Shown: in pieces, positions 11,970 to 23,900 of the stretch
Layout: every line of letters begins with the position of its first letter
Numbering within the stretch: the stretch's first letter is position 1
Assembly (NCBI RefSeq): GCF_000787575.1
Contig: NW_012236515.1
Coordinates: forward strand, 479,892-543,891
Origin: Acytostelium subglobosum LB1
Taxonomy: Eukaryota; Evosea; Eumycetozoa; Acytosteliales; Acytosteliaceae
Length of the DNA: 64,000 bases
Direction: 5' to 3'
Translations under genes and position numbers: made by a program
The notes under the pieces: generated by a model
What the model saw: only the letters and a program-made list of their open reading frames with translations
Database searches by the model: none
What the model was told of the DNA's origin: nothing

Positions 11970-12950
11970 GATTATGGAGGGCAGTGACAAGTTCTCTTTT
12001 TGTACAATCAGAGTTTATATAGAGTGTCAATCGTGGCCAATCCAGACTTTGATGAGAGTACATTTAAGCGTAAAGCAACTTATTCTGCACCAACAACTAC
12101 AAAGAAGTCCAAGCTGGATCAAGAATCTGACCTTCCAGTTTATCAACATGGACAGAAAAGTTATCGCAAGGTATGTTTGATTGATTGATTGTTTGATTGA
12201 TTGATTGGAGTGATCCACTCACTTACCCGATATCTCCAACATCTGAAGAATGCCGAACACTTTAAGGAGTTCTCACATCCATGGTTAAAGCTGTCTGCCA
12301 CAGCTGGCAAGAGTGATGCTGCTCCTGTGCTAAACTTATGGTCACCAAAGACAGCCTATCATAAGAAGAAGCCTAGTTAGACAAAGAATGCTGGAAGGTC
12401 ATTGATACTGCCACTCATATCAACATTGGTACTTCAGTTCAATCCAGAGAAGGCGATCGACATTGCATTCAAGGAGCTCGGCACCTATCTTTCATTCCAA
12501 GCAGGCGAGGACGACATCAGATTGGTTCTGTTTGTGGACAAGGTGACACTGGTCAATGACAAGGTGAACAAAGAGATAGAGGACGATTCGAGATTGAAGG
12601 TCTACGTCCAGGACACCGTCAACTCGCTGGACTACCTGAACGACATTGGTAGTGGTGCGCCATGTAGGTTCATGGCAGTGGAGTCATCGTGGCGACTCAA
12701 GAGGACTGAGAATAACAAGATGCTCTATCAAGCGGCCGGTTTATCATTCGAGAAGGAGACAAAGACTAGACATCCAGACATTATTTGACAGGTGGCATAT
12801 GTCTATCCAGTGCCAATCGTCGATGGTGGAAATGCCGAATTGAAGAAGGATCACGGTGTGGAAGTGGTGTTGCTCGTTGTTGGACCAACATGAACGAGTT
12901 GAAGGCCAATCAATTGGAGGACTACGAAGACTCTATACCATGACATGGAA
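11970..12950 (+). pseudogene. decayed tandem macrodomain gene
   Basis: Pieces in shifting frames read as one former gene. A linker (ANPDFDESTFKRKATY... with TTKKSKLDQESDLPVY) ends at a GTATGTTTG donor near 12173. After an acceptor near 12246 comes HFKEFSHPWLKLSA, then an in-frame TAG near 12378. Next is SLILPLISTLVLQFNPEKA followed by LVLFVDK, which matches the C-terminal half of a macrodomain (family pattern ISTGVFGFP...EKAA, then a hydrophobic strand); here the ligand-loop glycines are replaced by LVLQ. A second macrodomain follows: ESSWRLKRTENNKMLYQAAG, then AYVYPVPIVDGG and VVLLVVGPN-MNELKANQ. A one-base loss falls between GPN and MN. Macrodomains bind or hydrolyse ADP-ribose derivatives. 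The stop, frameshift and damaged loop argue that this copy is dead. HIT or kinase partner domains were not seen. Confidence 0.55.
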
Positions 12951-13117
12951 GTAACAATTGTCACTGTTATTAGCTTGATAAATCAATTTATTAACCTTAA
13001 ACTTCAAATACACCATTAGGATCAATCTCTTCCACCAACTGTTCATCACTATACGCCAAAGATGTGTTTGAGGGTGTGATCGCGAATGATCAACTGGACG
13101 AGTAGAAGCCCAAGGAG

Positions 13118-13260
13118 AGCATTTCATTTACTATGAACTTGGACCCTGGGTCGCTAGTATTATAGTTGCCAAGGGCGACAAGTCGATTGAGTACTCTGAC
13201 TCGTTTGGCAATTCCCCGAGCTCAGACTTTATGGAGAGGATGTTTGAGAGCATCTTGTTA
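13118..13260 (+). pseudogene. short coding-like relic of unknown origin
   Basis: An open stretch reading EHFIYYELGPWVASI, then VAKGDKSIEYSDSFGNSP and DFMERMFE has clear protein character but no start, and stops lie just upstream in the same frame. The hydrophobic strand followed by IEYxDSFG loosely recalls C48/Ulp1-type peptidase cores, but the catalytic His is not evident and the assignment is weak. It could also be a 3' piece of the decayed macrodomain gene. Confidence 0.3.
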
Positions 13261-13571
13261 GTTTTTGTAGTATAAATAGATGTCGTTAATGTTGGTGCTG
13301 GAGTTTAATAAGGTGAGGTCTCATTGTCTGTCTTTACCTTAGGTATCACACTGGGTATTGGTTGCTTGAGCAAAGATGCCTTTTTTTGTTCAAGACCAAT
13401 TGTTGTCGGATGCTGCTTTTGCCATGACCTCCATGACGTCGATCACCTTCTGCTTCTCTCATTCTTCTTTGTCCATCTCTCGTTCCAATCGATGTTTACT
13501 AATTGATTGATAGCCCCACAATGGAGAGAAAGCAACAGTCCACTTTATGTGGAGACACCATATTTACTTGA

Positions 13572-13920
13572 TGGACAACATACACTTGTTGGTGATGGAC
13601 CAGATGTCAAGAGTGAGCATTATAACCTGGGACAAATTCATTCAACTACGTCACAGTACTTTTATAAACAGTAATTGGTAACATTATAATGTAAATTTAC
13701 CAGTTGTTGCCAGCTTACGTAGACGCAATGTTGCAATACGTCCAGTACGTTTGTACTTGAAGAAGTAGATCAATCCTCCCACTATCGCTGCCATCACTAC
13801 AAATGGTATCACTACGGCAAGAATGATCATCAATCTCTTGTCCTTCTTTTCCACGCCTTGAGCTGAGCATGTTGCTTCATGGGTACTCTTGTCATACGAC
13901 TCAATCAGGACACTCTACAT
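13572..13920. repeat. direct repeat, right copy: FNIP tail fragment plus functional EGF/TIG terminal exon
   Basis: Second copy of the 10506..10836 repeat. Here the EGF/TIG exon is joined to its full gene, while the FNIP portion is an orphan of about 36 codons (LDNIHLLVMDQMSRVS and on to a stop). Two base differences from the left copy were seen in the first ~117 nt. The orphan FNIP tail still reads open. Confidence 0.9.
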
Positions 13921-16900
13921 GTGTTTGAGTGTGAGCGAATGATTGAGTTGAATGTTTCCGGGATAGGTCAACTTACAAAGTCTGGATCAATGTCGATGGT
14001 GGAGAAGTATGGAATAACTGTTCCAACTTGAAGTGTTGTGACGTTGGTCCACAACATTCTATTTGATACAATGGTTGGCCGAGAGTCGACAAGTACTGTG
14101 TTGGGGAACCTGGCGTACATCTGAACTCCTGCCAATGGCATGAGAACATAGCGTAGGTCGAGCTCGGATGATCCAGCGAGGGTTGGGTCACGCGAGCCAT
14201 ATTGGCAGCCAGGTTGACCAATACTCTCCATCTGCCATGTGAGCACCAGTGAGTTCAGCTTGGACCTGAATGGATAGTTGGCCATGTGAACGGTGAACTT
14301 AATTGTGTTGGCCGGTAGATTGAACGTCTCGTTGATCCAGATGAAGCTCTCTGGTTCTGTGTTCTTCCTGATGGTCACATTGATCCATCCAATGTTGTTG
14401 TTTGTGCTGTTGTCCAATGATGTGTACTCGTAGGTGTTGTCGGGCAATGCCTTCATGTGCAACAGGTTGCTGAGGGAAGTGTTGCGCACCAGTACTTCAT
14501 CGCTTCCCATCTCTTGCAACATTAGGAATTGGATGTTGAAACTTGACGATTGGTAAACCTTGTCCGAGGTGTTGAGCAGTTGATCAAAGTTGCTAAAGGT
14601 AGCCACAGGTTCGTTGGGCTCGCCCAGGGTCACATTCAACACACTCGTGTTTGAAGGCACAACAAAGTCGCAACCGGGACCATTCCAGCCTGGCTCGCAC
14701 TGACAGATCATTGAGGATGAACACGCGCCATTTCCAGAGCATCTCGTAGTCTCCTGATCACTCGCACACTTAACCAACTTGTTGACCGAGCAGTCGCTAC
14801 CAGTCCAATCACTGCTACACAGACAGATGTTGTTGGTCTGGCACACACCATGATCAGGGCTAGTGCAATCGTTTGGACAGTAGTATAGCGGGATGCTCTG
14901 TTGGTGGACACCTCCATATATCTGAACATAGAGTTTGTAGTCCGGGGTGAATGATGGAGCATCGTCTGTGAGGCTTACTCGTCCTGAAGTGGCCGTAAGC
15001 GAAGTGAATGTGAAAGGATAATCGAAGCGTTGTGATGTGGCAGAGACTGTTGATCCTCCATTGGTGATACCAAACACCTCTATATCCGATACCTTGATGG
15101 AGCTGATGTCCACGCCAGTGAGAATGAAGCTACGATCAGTTGGCTTCATCAAAGGGATTGGGTCGATCACTGGGAAGGTATTGTAGTTGAACTTGTTGGG
15201 TGTGCCCAGGTTGGTCAGTTGGGGTCCAGTCATCCCCGCGACCTCGCCACACACACTGGTCAGACCGTAGACAGAGAAGGTGTTGTCCTGCAGGAATCGA
15301 GCAAACATTCTCGGCACATCCATTATGCATGTCATGTGTGTGGAGTTGATAAAGTTCATTGTACAGTTGTAACCGTCCAAGTATATGGTCTCTTTGAGGT
15401 AGACGACTGGCAGCGAGATGTTGGATAGGGGAGTGTTGGAAGTCACACCCATTGTGAAGACCACTCTGGCGCTGTAACGCGGGTCCAGTATCTTTGGAGT
15501 GAAGCTGAATGATGTGATCTGAGGCCCACCCATAGTGATGAACTTTGAAGGGTCGCCAAGTTGAACTTTGCTGCCAGATGGGAACCTCTCAGAGTCCAAC
15601 GCAGTCCATTGTTGACAATTGTTATACACATCGCATGCCTTGTTGACAAAGTACTTTACACTGGCACTCTTGCAGATGTTCATCTGTGATGATACATTGA
15701 TTGTGAATGTGGTCGATCGTGATCCTATGGCTGGCACTGTTCGGAGGACTTGTGGAATGGGCTGCAATGTATCAAACACAGTCAACTCCACTAATGAGAG
15801 GTCTGAGGAGTCTGCCAGGACAACATTCACTATCGCAATGTTTGTGTTTGTATCAACTGTGGAAGTGACATCAATCAATGATGGAGGTCGGGAGTCCAGG
15901 GGGTTGAGTAGTGTAACCGAGGCAGGATTGTCAAAGTCACCATCATACTGTCTTAGAAGATAATGCAGATCATCATGAGTGTAGCCATTGAGTGTCAGTC
16001 GACAATCTGTTGCCTTGCTATCGTTTGGAATATTGATTGATTGATTACTTCTGTATAACATCATGTTTGACAGAGATTGAGTTTGATCAAGCTGTAATGT
16101 ATGTTGGAATGACCTGGATGAGTTGGAGCATTCAAAGTTGACGATTGGTGGCTGGAGGAGTGGTGTAGGTGTGACCTGGAGCAAGAGTAGACTGACTGTG
16201 ATGTCGGTGTTGTTGATGTAGTCCACAGCGAGATGAAGTGGAACTGCAAGGGAAGGGTCCAGTGGACATGGTACGCTGGGTATGGCCGTGGGTAAAGTGG
16301 TGGCTGGATCATAGAAGTAGCCGCCAGATTGGTACTCTGATGGATTGAGTTGTTTGTCAACACATATCAACGTGACAGGATATCCACAAAACACTTTGTT
16401 GATTACCACTGAGTACGTGAATGAGGCCAACTTGATATCCTCGGCCAACATGTCTTGTGCGTAGAACGTCTTCTTGTAAGGGCCAACTGTGAGATCACAT
16501 CGATGTACTCCAGACACATCAAATAGTGTGAGTTGGACTGTGAGCGTGGAGTTGGATGACACGTCCATGGTGAAGGCGTTGAGTGCGGGTCCAGAGGTGT
16601 CAATGATCGCTGCCAACTGTCCTTGCAAGTCATTTAGGTAGTCATTGGTCTGGCCCAGCTTAATGGTTGACTTGTAGCCTCCTGGTGGATATGGAGGCAA
16701 CATTGTCTCATACTCGATAGTGCCCTGATCAATCCTTCCACTGACCAGCCCAAAGGGGAATGGCAGCCTGGTCGAGAACAAGTTGTTAAGATAGAACTTG
16801 TCAACTCCATGCTCCAACAAAGGATCGGTGAGTCCATCGCGATAAGCTTGTAGCCCAACGTATGATGCATGGACGGTGAGTGTGCTCGGGGTCAAGGGAA

Positions 16901-18514
16901 CGGAGGATGAGACAATGGTGGTGGTCACAGGTCGTTGGTAGTTCGGTGTGGCTGAGCCAGGTAGCAGGTTCATTGTGTAGACGGTCTCGAAGGCATAGCC
17001 GGATCGATCGTAGAAGAAGAATCTGATGTCGCCGCCAATGGCTGAGATGACATTCATTGGCACGGTGACCACCACCTGCCAAGTTGTTTCGTTGGTACAC
17101 AATCTTGCAGCGTTGGTATTGTTGTAGATCCATGTGGAGCCTACTGACACTCTGACGAATGTCAACAAAAGACAATTGGTCACTGGCAAGGTATACTCCA
17201 AGTTCACGGACATTGATCCCAAAGCAGGCAGCTCGACCATTACAGCCGAGGCATAAACACCGACACCTTGGGCTGATGTGCCACTTGGACGATTGGCTTC
17301 AGCTAGATTGGAGTGATTGAGTTAGTGAATGGAATTATTATGGAGCATGGACATTGATCAAAATGATACATACTTGGAACTATACTACGAAGTGAGACAT
17401 ACTTGTTGTTGGCAGAGTCATCATATTTGAGTGTGGCAGTTGCATTGCCATTGTAGCGGAGCACCTTGAACATAGTATAGTAGACTGTGGAGTTGAGATA
17501 AAGTAATGGCTTATCATGTCGATCATTCGGATTGGGTGTGAATGATATCGATGTGTCTGAGTTCACACTCCATCCATTGGGCCATGGTGATTGTTGATTG
17601 GGTCTAACACTCTTGATCACTGTTAGAAACACTGGGGCATCGATGCCCAGTGACTGGCTGCTGAGATACAGTGCATCGGACATCAGTGGAGTAACACTTG
17701 GTATGGACCATTCGGCAACGACACATGAGAACATGGGGATACGCGAGGTCTCGGGGTTCGAAGGGTTGCTGTACAAGTCGTTCAAGGTGAGTGGAATGGA
17801 CTTGGCATCGGGCGACACATCGACATCAATGGCCAGGCGGCCGTAAAAGACACCAGTGGCGTATGTACCCGAGACGTGCTGCATTGTGTTGACCCACCGG
17901 CCCAGGCTGGCCGTGTGCGCGCCGAGTCGGTTGTCTGTAGCCTCCACAAACGCGCTAACATAGCACTGGCTTGTGCTGCTGCCTGTCGAGCCAAGGTACA
18001 CACCGGTCGCGTTGCTGATCAGCCCGCCCTCGAACTGGGCCTTGATGAACTTGGGCTTGAGACGGTCGTGGTAGGTGAAGTTGAACTTGGGACTGCCGGT
18101 GGTGAGACTGAGGCCGGCGACCGAGTCATCGGGCGTGCCATCACCATACTTGATCGTGAGTGTACTGGGTGTGTAGGTGAAAGGTTCGCCCTCGGATGTG
18201 AGCGCGCCATTGTCCGAGGTGATGGGCACGGTGAGGTAGTTGGATGCCAACAAGTTGGTCGTGCAGTTGTTGGTAGGGGTACCTCTGTTGCACACCAAGG
18301 TCAAGTCGTAGGAGTCTGCTGCGGCAAAGGTATATACATACTCGCTCACAGTTGACAATGGAGCCACAGCCCATGCGTCAATATAACGTGGCGAGTATGT
18401 TAGATTGAGTGTTTGTCCTGGGTTGGACACGAGACAAACAAAGGTAGTTGGTTCATCGGCGGCCAACACTGTGCCACCAAACAACAGAAGTAGTAGTAGT
18501 AGCGTAGATATCAT
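13684..18514 (-). CDS. large EGF-like/TIG-type single-pass membrane protein (ComC/Tgr-like), 1565 aa
   Basis: Probable surface adhesion or signalling protein. Exons are 17374..18514, 13977..17302 and 13684..13914, with introns of 71 and 62 nt (GTATGT and GTAAGT donors). The signal peptide is MISTLLLLLLLFGGTVLA. A long extracellular region of beta-sandwich-like repeats follows, with many N-glycosylation sequons. Near residues 1170-1250 are two EGF-like modules (CPNDCTSPDHGVC..CLCSSDWTGSDC and CSGNGACSSSMICQCEPGW). The last exon encodes the transmembrane helix (around LMIILAVVIPFVVMAAIVGG) and a short basic tail ending KLATTGKFTL. The architecture matches dictyostelid ComC and relatives, with Ig/TIG-like folds as in Tgr proteins; orthology is not claimed. 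The paralogue at 20986-26059 shares all three exon junctions. A copy of its last exon lies 3 kb downstream. Confidence 0.88.
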
Positions 18515-19085
18515 CTAAGGTTGTAGTGATACAATGGTATGATTGATTGTTGGAATGATTGATTGATTGAATGAAACTTGCGATCAACTAAGTCACTGGG
18601 CTAGGCTGTCATTGAATATGATACCCATTGTTGATCGAGTTGATGACATCGGGTATATTTCCCCTAGAGTAAGAGTAACAAGCGCGTTGGGAACGAGTAA
18701 GTATGTGATTGATTGATTGATTGTGCGAGTGGAGGGTACAAGTACGAAGTCAAAGGGACGCGTCGGTTGAGCTAGAGTGTCGCCCAATAATAGGCATCCA
18801 GGGTCTGAGATATTTCATCTAATTCGAATGAGTACATGTGTCACAATAACTGTCATTATTCACTGAACAACATCTGATCAGATGATGAGGTTGGCACTCA
18901 TCTATTTTTTTTTTGGAATTGTCCCAGATAAACAATGAACTTCAAATAGTAATTCATGAATTTTTTTTAAAGATATTTTTATTTAGGTTATATCATCCAA
19001 TTAACATGTAAATCATTTCTACTCTATCATACTAGTATTGTTATTAATAGTGATCAAATAATTATAAATATATAAATATATTAAT
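18515..19085. other. divergent promoter region between EGF/TIG gene and BTB gene
   Basis: No gene seen. It contains GATTGATTGATT repeats near the EGF/TIG start, a T-tract at 18905-18912, another at 18961-18968 and a TATA-rich stretch (AATTATAAATATATAAATA) ending 7 nt before the BTB start codon. Confidence 0.5.
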
Positions 19086-20903
19086 ATGGAGGATATTGGA
19101 TTGTTGATGCCTACACCTTTGGTTGATGGGGCCGCTGCAGCGGCCAATAATGTATTCTCCGATGTCACATTACATTCCAATGATGGTCAAATATATGCAG
19201 CACACAGATGTATCCTAGCCATTCGAGTTCCTCACCTTGGCAACATGTTACAATTCAATCCAGATACACGTGAATATCAAATTGAACTCCCTCAACAACT
19301 ATTGGATCCCATTTTTGAATGGTATGTATCTTTATCAATCAATCAATCAATAAGTTTCTTTGATCAGGAATAGTCCCCTACCCAAACCACCACTTCTCAC
19401 TCTTCAATCAACAAATAAATCAATCAATCAATCAACAGGATATACAGGGACAATGTGCAAACGCTTCAATTTGATAATGATCCTACATTGTTATTCTCGT
19501 TGAATCTGTTGGCCGCGTCAACTATGTATGGAATTCAGGGGTTGGCTAATCTGTGCCAGCTGTTCATCCTTGACCATCTCAATGCACTACCCCTTGAACA
19601 CTTGCTCATCTTCCAGACAGTGTTCAGAAACCTGAGGGGAGAGCATCCCAATTTATATCAAGCAATAGCTGAACAACTTGACAACTTGATCCCACCACAA
19701 CCACAACTAGTTGCTCAACCTCTTCCCGAACCTGGTCAAATGTTTACGTACGAACCTGATGACAATGCGCCCATATGGAGAACCAATCTCCTATCATCCA
19801 CAAATGGAGCTAATACGAGACCGGGTTTGCACACATGGATTTGGAGTACTCTCCTCCGTGATGCGGCTAATTATCATCCTGCGATTAATCAGTGGGTACC
19901 ACCTGCAGGTCCACAAACAGCAACCAATGAGGAGTTACCACACCTTGCTGAGCCTGAGCCGAACCTTGCTGAACGACCGAGACCCGAGGTGTGGCTGTGT
20001 AATGGAAATTGCAACTCCATCAACTACGACAACTTCTATCAACAACAATGGATGGTTGGTGTCATCATGTCCTACCCAGTCAGTGACCAACATCTCATGC
20101 TCTCTGAAGACAACACGGAAATATCTCAAACATTCTCCAATGTTAAGAAACGTCTGTTGAGAGATGTAGACGAGATGACCAAACAGGGAATATTCCTGAG
20201 CGATATATTCCCGTACACCGGAGTTCCAAATGAACTAGGTGCACCACATCCTGGTAACGTGGAGCATGGCCAGGGGAAAGAGCTTCAAGCCCAGAGACTA
20301 TTGATGGCATCGCCAAAGGTCATGGTAGTATGTGGAGCGTCCGCAAGACACGCAGTGGATCAGGTCATAAGGGCTCATAATGATTGGACCTTCCTCGACA
20401 TGACCGAAACAATCGGATTTCCTTCATGTTTTGTTATTATCAATGGTCGCGCTACACTGATAATTGCTCAACCCAATCCAATAACGGATATTTCCTACGC
20501 CAACATTCGTACCAAATGTGGATATATCTTTGGAACAAGGGCTGCTCTAGTCCGTTCAATTCTCAATCGATCTCCATTTGTTGACCTACCAGTCCACCCG
20601 CCAGCCCTCATCCCCACACGAATCATCACAATCAACCCCAAATGCCCAGCCCCGATCCTCTACGCTAATGACAACTATGATGAGTTTGAATGGGAGGGTC
20701 CTCCAAGATTCCTTCAGTACCAAAATCGGAGTAGTGACACAGTTCACTTCATTACCAGAAGGGATCCATTGACAACCGCATGTGGCCACACCAAAATCCA
20801 AGACCTGGAACCAGCCCAAGAGGTGTATGAGAGGAACCACCCAAAGATGTGCGCCATATGCCCAACAACTTCCTCTCCATATTGGATACGTGGCCACAAC
20901 TGA
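19086..20903 (+). CDS. BTB/POZ-domain protein with a novel C-terminal region, 566 aa
   Basis: Exons are 19086..19321 and 19439..20903. The 117-nt intron ends in CAATCAATCAATCAACAG and splits the Trp codon of FEWIYRDNVQ. Residues about 24-140 form a BTB/POZ domain: FSDVTLHSNDGQIYAAHRCILA, then the acidic-hydrophobic strand EYQIELPQ, then IFEWIYRDN and LLAASTMYGIQGL helices. BTB domains dimerise and often bring substrates to Cullin-3 ligases. Residues about 190-566 match no family known to me. They contain LSDIFPYTGVPNELG, KVMVVCGASARHAV and CGYIFGTRAALV, which read like an alpha/beta nucleotide- or nucleic-acid-binding fold, and a Cys/His cluster near the end (TACGHTK, CAICPTT). It lies divergently beside one EGF/TIG gene and tail-to-tail with the other (82 nt gap). 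Confidence 0.82.
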
Positions 20904-20985
20904 TAAATCAAGCAATCAATCATTAATGTCCTGGTCCACAGTCATCAGGCATAGTTTATTAAACAATACATATTATACTTTAGAA

Positions 20986-23900
20986 CTAATACTTTCCAAG
21001 ACTTGTCATTTTCTTGAGATGGAACACTGCCAGACGTCCTGATGAGCGGTACTTGAAGTAATAGATGGCACCTGCTACAATGGCACATACAACTATAACA
21101 ACCGGCACGACAATGGCAACAATGAGAACCCACCTCCTATCCGATGTACTACTTGCGGCGCACACAGGTTCCTTGCGACCCTCATTAAGATTTACAAGTA
21201 CACTCTATAATGTGATTGTGTTAATACTTGGAAGTGATTGAATGATGTGATGTAAGGCAACTTACAAAGTCTGGATCAATATCAAGTTGTGTGAAGTAGG
21301 GTATCTCTACACCTATCTCAACTGTGGTAGTGTTGGATGAGATCTTCTTGTTGGATACTAGGGCTGGACGACCATCGACCATGACTGTGTTGGGGAATCG
21401 TCCAAACAGACTGAGTTGGTGAAGTGGAAGGACGACGTATCTGATGTCACTCTCAGTTCCAGAGAGGAATGGCAGGTCGCTGTTGTACTTGCATCCAGCC
21501 TCGCCACTGGCCTCCATCAACCATGTCAGCTGGAGACTGTTGAGCTTGGACTTGAATGGGTATCCTTTGAACGACACACCATACTTGACGGTGTTGGGTG
21601 CCAGTGTGACAGTCTCGTTGATCCATTGGAATGAGTCGGCGGACAAGTAACGCTTGAGTGTGACCTTGATGGTGCCAACTGCTCCTGATTGCTTGGGTGC
21701 TGTGTATTCATACACATTGTCCTCCTTCCTCTCGATGTCCATCTGATCAAAGAAGTGTTCGATTACCACATCGTTGTTGATGTTGATCTCGCGCAGTGAC
21801 AGGAACTGGACCTTGAAGCTGGATGACTTGTATACCTTGACTGTTGTCGTTGTGCCATTGTCGTTGCTTTCGCTGTTGACCAACTCATCAAAGTTGTCAA
21901 AGGTCACTGTTGGCTGGTTGGTATCGCCCATGTGCACGCCCAGTGGGCTTGGCTTGTCAGCCGTGGGCAGTGGGGCTGCGACCTCGCAACCCGGTCCATT
22001 CCAGCCTGGGCCACACTGGCACAACATGGACACTGAGCAGGAACCTTTGTTCGAGCACAGGTTGTCCGGACTGTTGCTTGGACACTTGACCAACTTGCTG
22101 ATGGAGCAGTCGATGCCAGTCCATTCGGTGCCACACACACATGTGCCATTCTTCAGACACAGGCCATTCTTTGCGGATGTGCAGTCATTCGGACAGAAGT
22201 AGACTGGGACATTCTGTTGTTGCTGTGCCTGGCCCTTGATCTCCACAAAGACTGGGTAGTCAACGGTGAGCATCTGAGTAAGGTTGATCAATGCCAATGT
22301 AGCGTTGAGTGGATTGTACTTGAATGGATATGGTACCTGAGTGCCATTGATGAGCATTGGTGCTTCGATGTTGTGGCGGCGACCTGAGCTGGCGCGGGAG
22401 TTGGAGCCGGGGATGGGGACGCCAGGTGGCACAACGTAGTAGACAGAGATGTTCAACTCGGTGAGCGTGTCCAGGTTGGAGCCAGTCAAGATGAAACTGT
22501 TGTCAGAGTACTTGACGATGGGCACGGGGTTGATCGAGACATTCTTGGCAGGCGATGGTGTGCCTGTTGGTGTGGCGGTCGTAGTGGTGGGACTTGGCGA
22601 CAGTGTAATAACCGGCGTGCCATCATCATAGATGATCCTGTCAGGGAAGCTGCGAGCGGCGAGCATTGGGGCAGTCCATCCGCGCACATCACCACATACG
22701 CTGGCCAAGCCATTCACAGAGATGGTGCTGGCATTGAGGAAACGGCCAAAGTTGGGTGGTATCATGATGTTGCAAGTCATAGATGTATCGTTGACAAAGT
22801 CCATTGTGCATTGGAGTCCATCCAAGTACAGTGTCTCGTAGACAGACACCACTGGACGAGCAATCTTTGACAGGGGGATGACTCCATCGCTGGCCACGTT
22901 CATCGTGAACACCACATCGGCGCCGACGCGTGGATCGACCACACGTGGCGCAAAGTCAAACGAGGTGATTGAGGGTCCACTGCCCGTGGGAGTGTATGTT
23001 GTCGAGCTCTGTACCTTCCTCTCCTCTTGTAGCTCCGAGTCAATGATGGACCACTCTTGGCAATTGTTAAACACATCACATGCCTTGCTAACAAAGAAGC
23101 GACGGTTGTATGCGCCGCACAGGGTGTTTTGCTCAGTCACGTCGATCTGGAAGACGACGTCGTGTGAGTCGGCCAGGGGTGACAGGGACTCGACCCATGA
23201 CACGGGCTGCATCGTGTCAAAGTGAGTGATCTCGACGTAGGCCAGGTCAGAGACGTCTGTCACTGTGGCCGTGACTGTGGTCACCATGCCCGATGTTGTG
23301 GCGGTCACTGACTCGACGACAGGCGGCTTTGAGTCGCCCATGTTGGCAACGTGGATCACTGCCGGATTAGGGTAGTTGCCATTATTGCGACCGAGCAGGA
23401 AGTTGAGCTCTTCGTGTGGGTAGTCGAACGATCCCTCACTGATGTCCATGTACAACGACAGCCTGCAAGTCGTGGACTTGAGGGTAAGTATGTCCTTGTG
23501 TTGCGTGCGGAAGAGCTTGAATTCAAGCTCGGTAGTGTCCTTAACCATGTCCAAAGTGCCCGATAGGTCGGGGTCATCGCAATCCAGATTGAGCTTGGGA
23601 TCAAAGGGCACCGCGCTAGGCTTGAGCTGGGTGAACCAGAGCGAGATGTAGAATGTGTTGAGTGGCGCATTGTTGTTGTTGTCGTCGTAGTCGTAGTTGA
23701 GATGGAGATGCACGGGCACGGGTGTGGACTCATCGAATGGGAACTGGCATCGAACAAAGGGTACTTGGACTGGTGCCTTGGTGGCCGCATTGTAGTAGAC
23801 GTCACCCGATGAGTATGATGATGGGTTGAGCAACTTGTCGACACAATGCAATGTGGCGGCGTAGCCACAGAATGGCTGGTTCATGATGAAGATGTGTGAG

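Noticed and set aside
10837-13571. The block between the direct repeats as a transposon
   Set aside because: No transposase, reverse transcriptase, integrase or terminal inverted repeats; the flanking repeats are host gene sequence.
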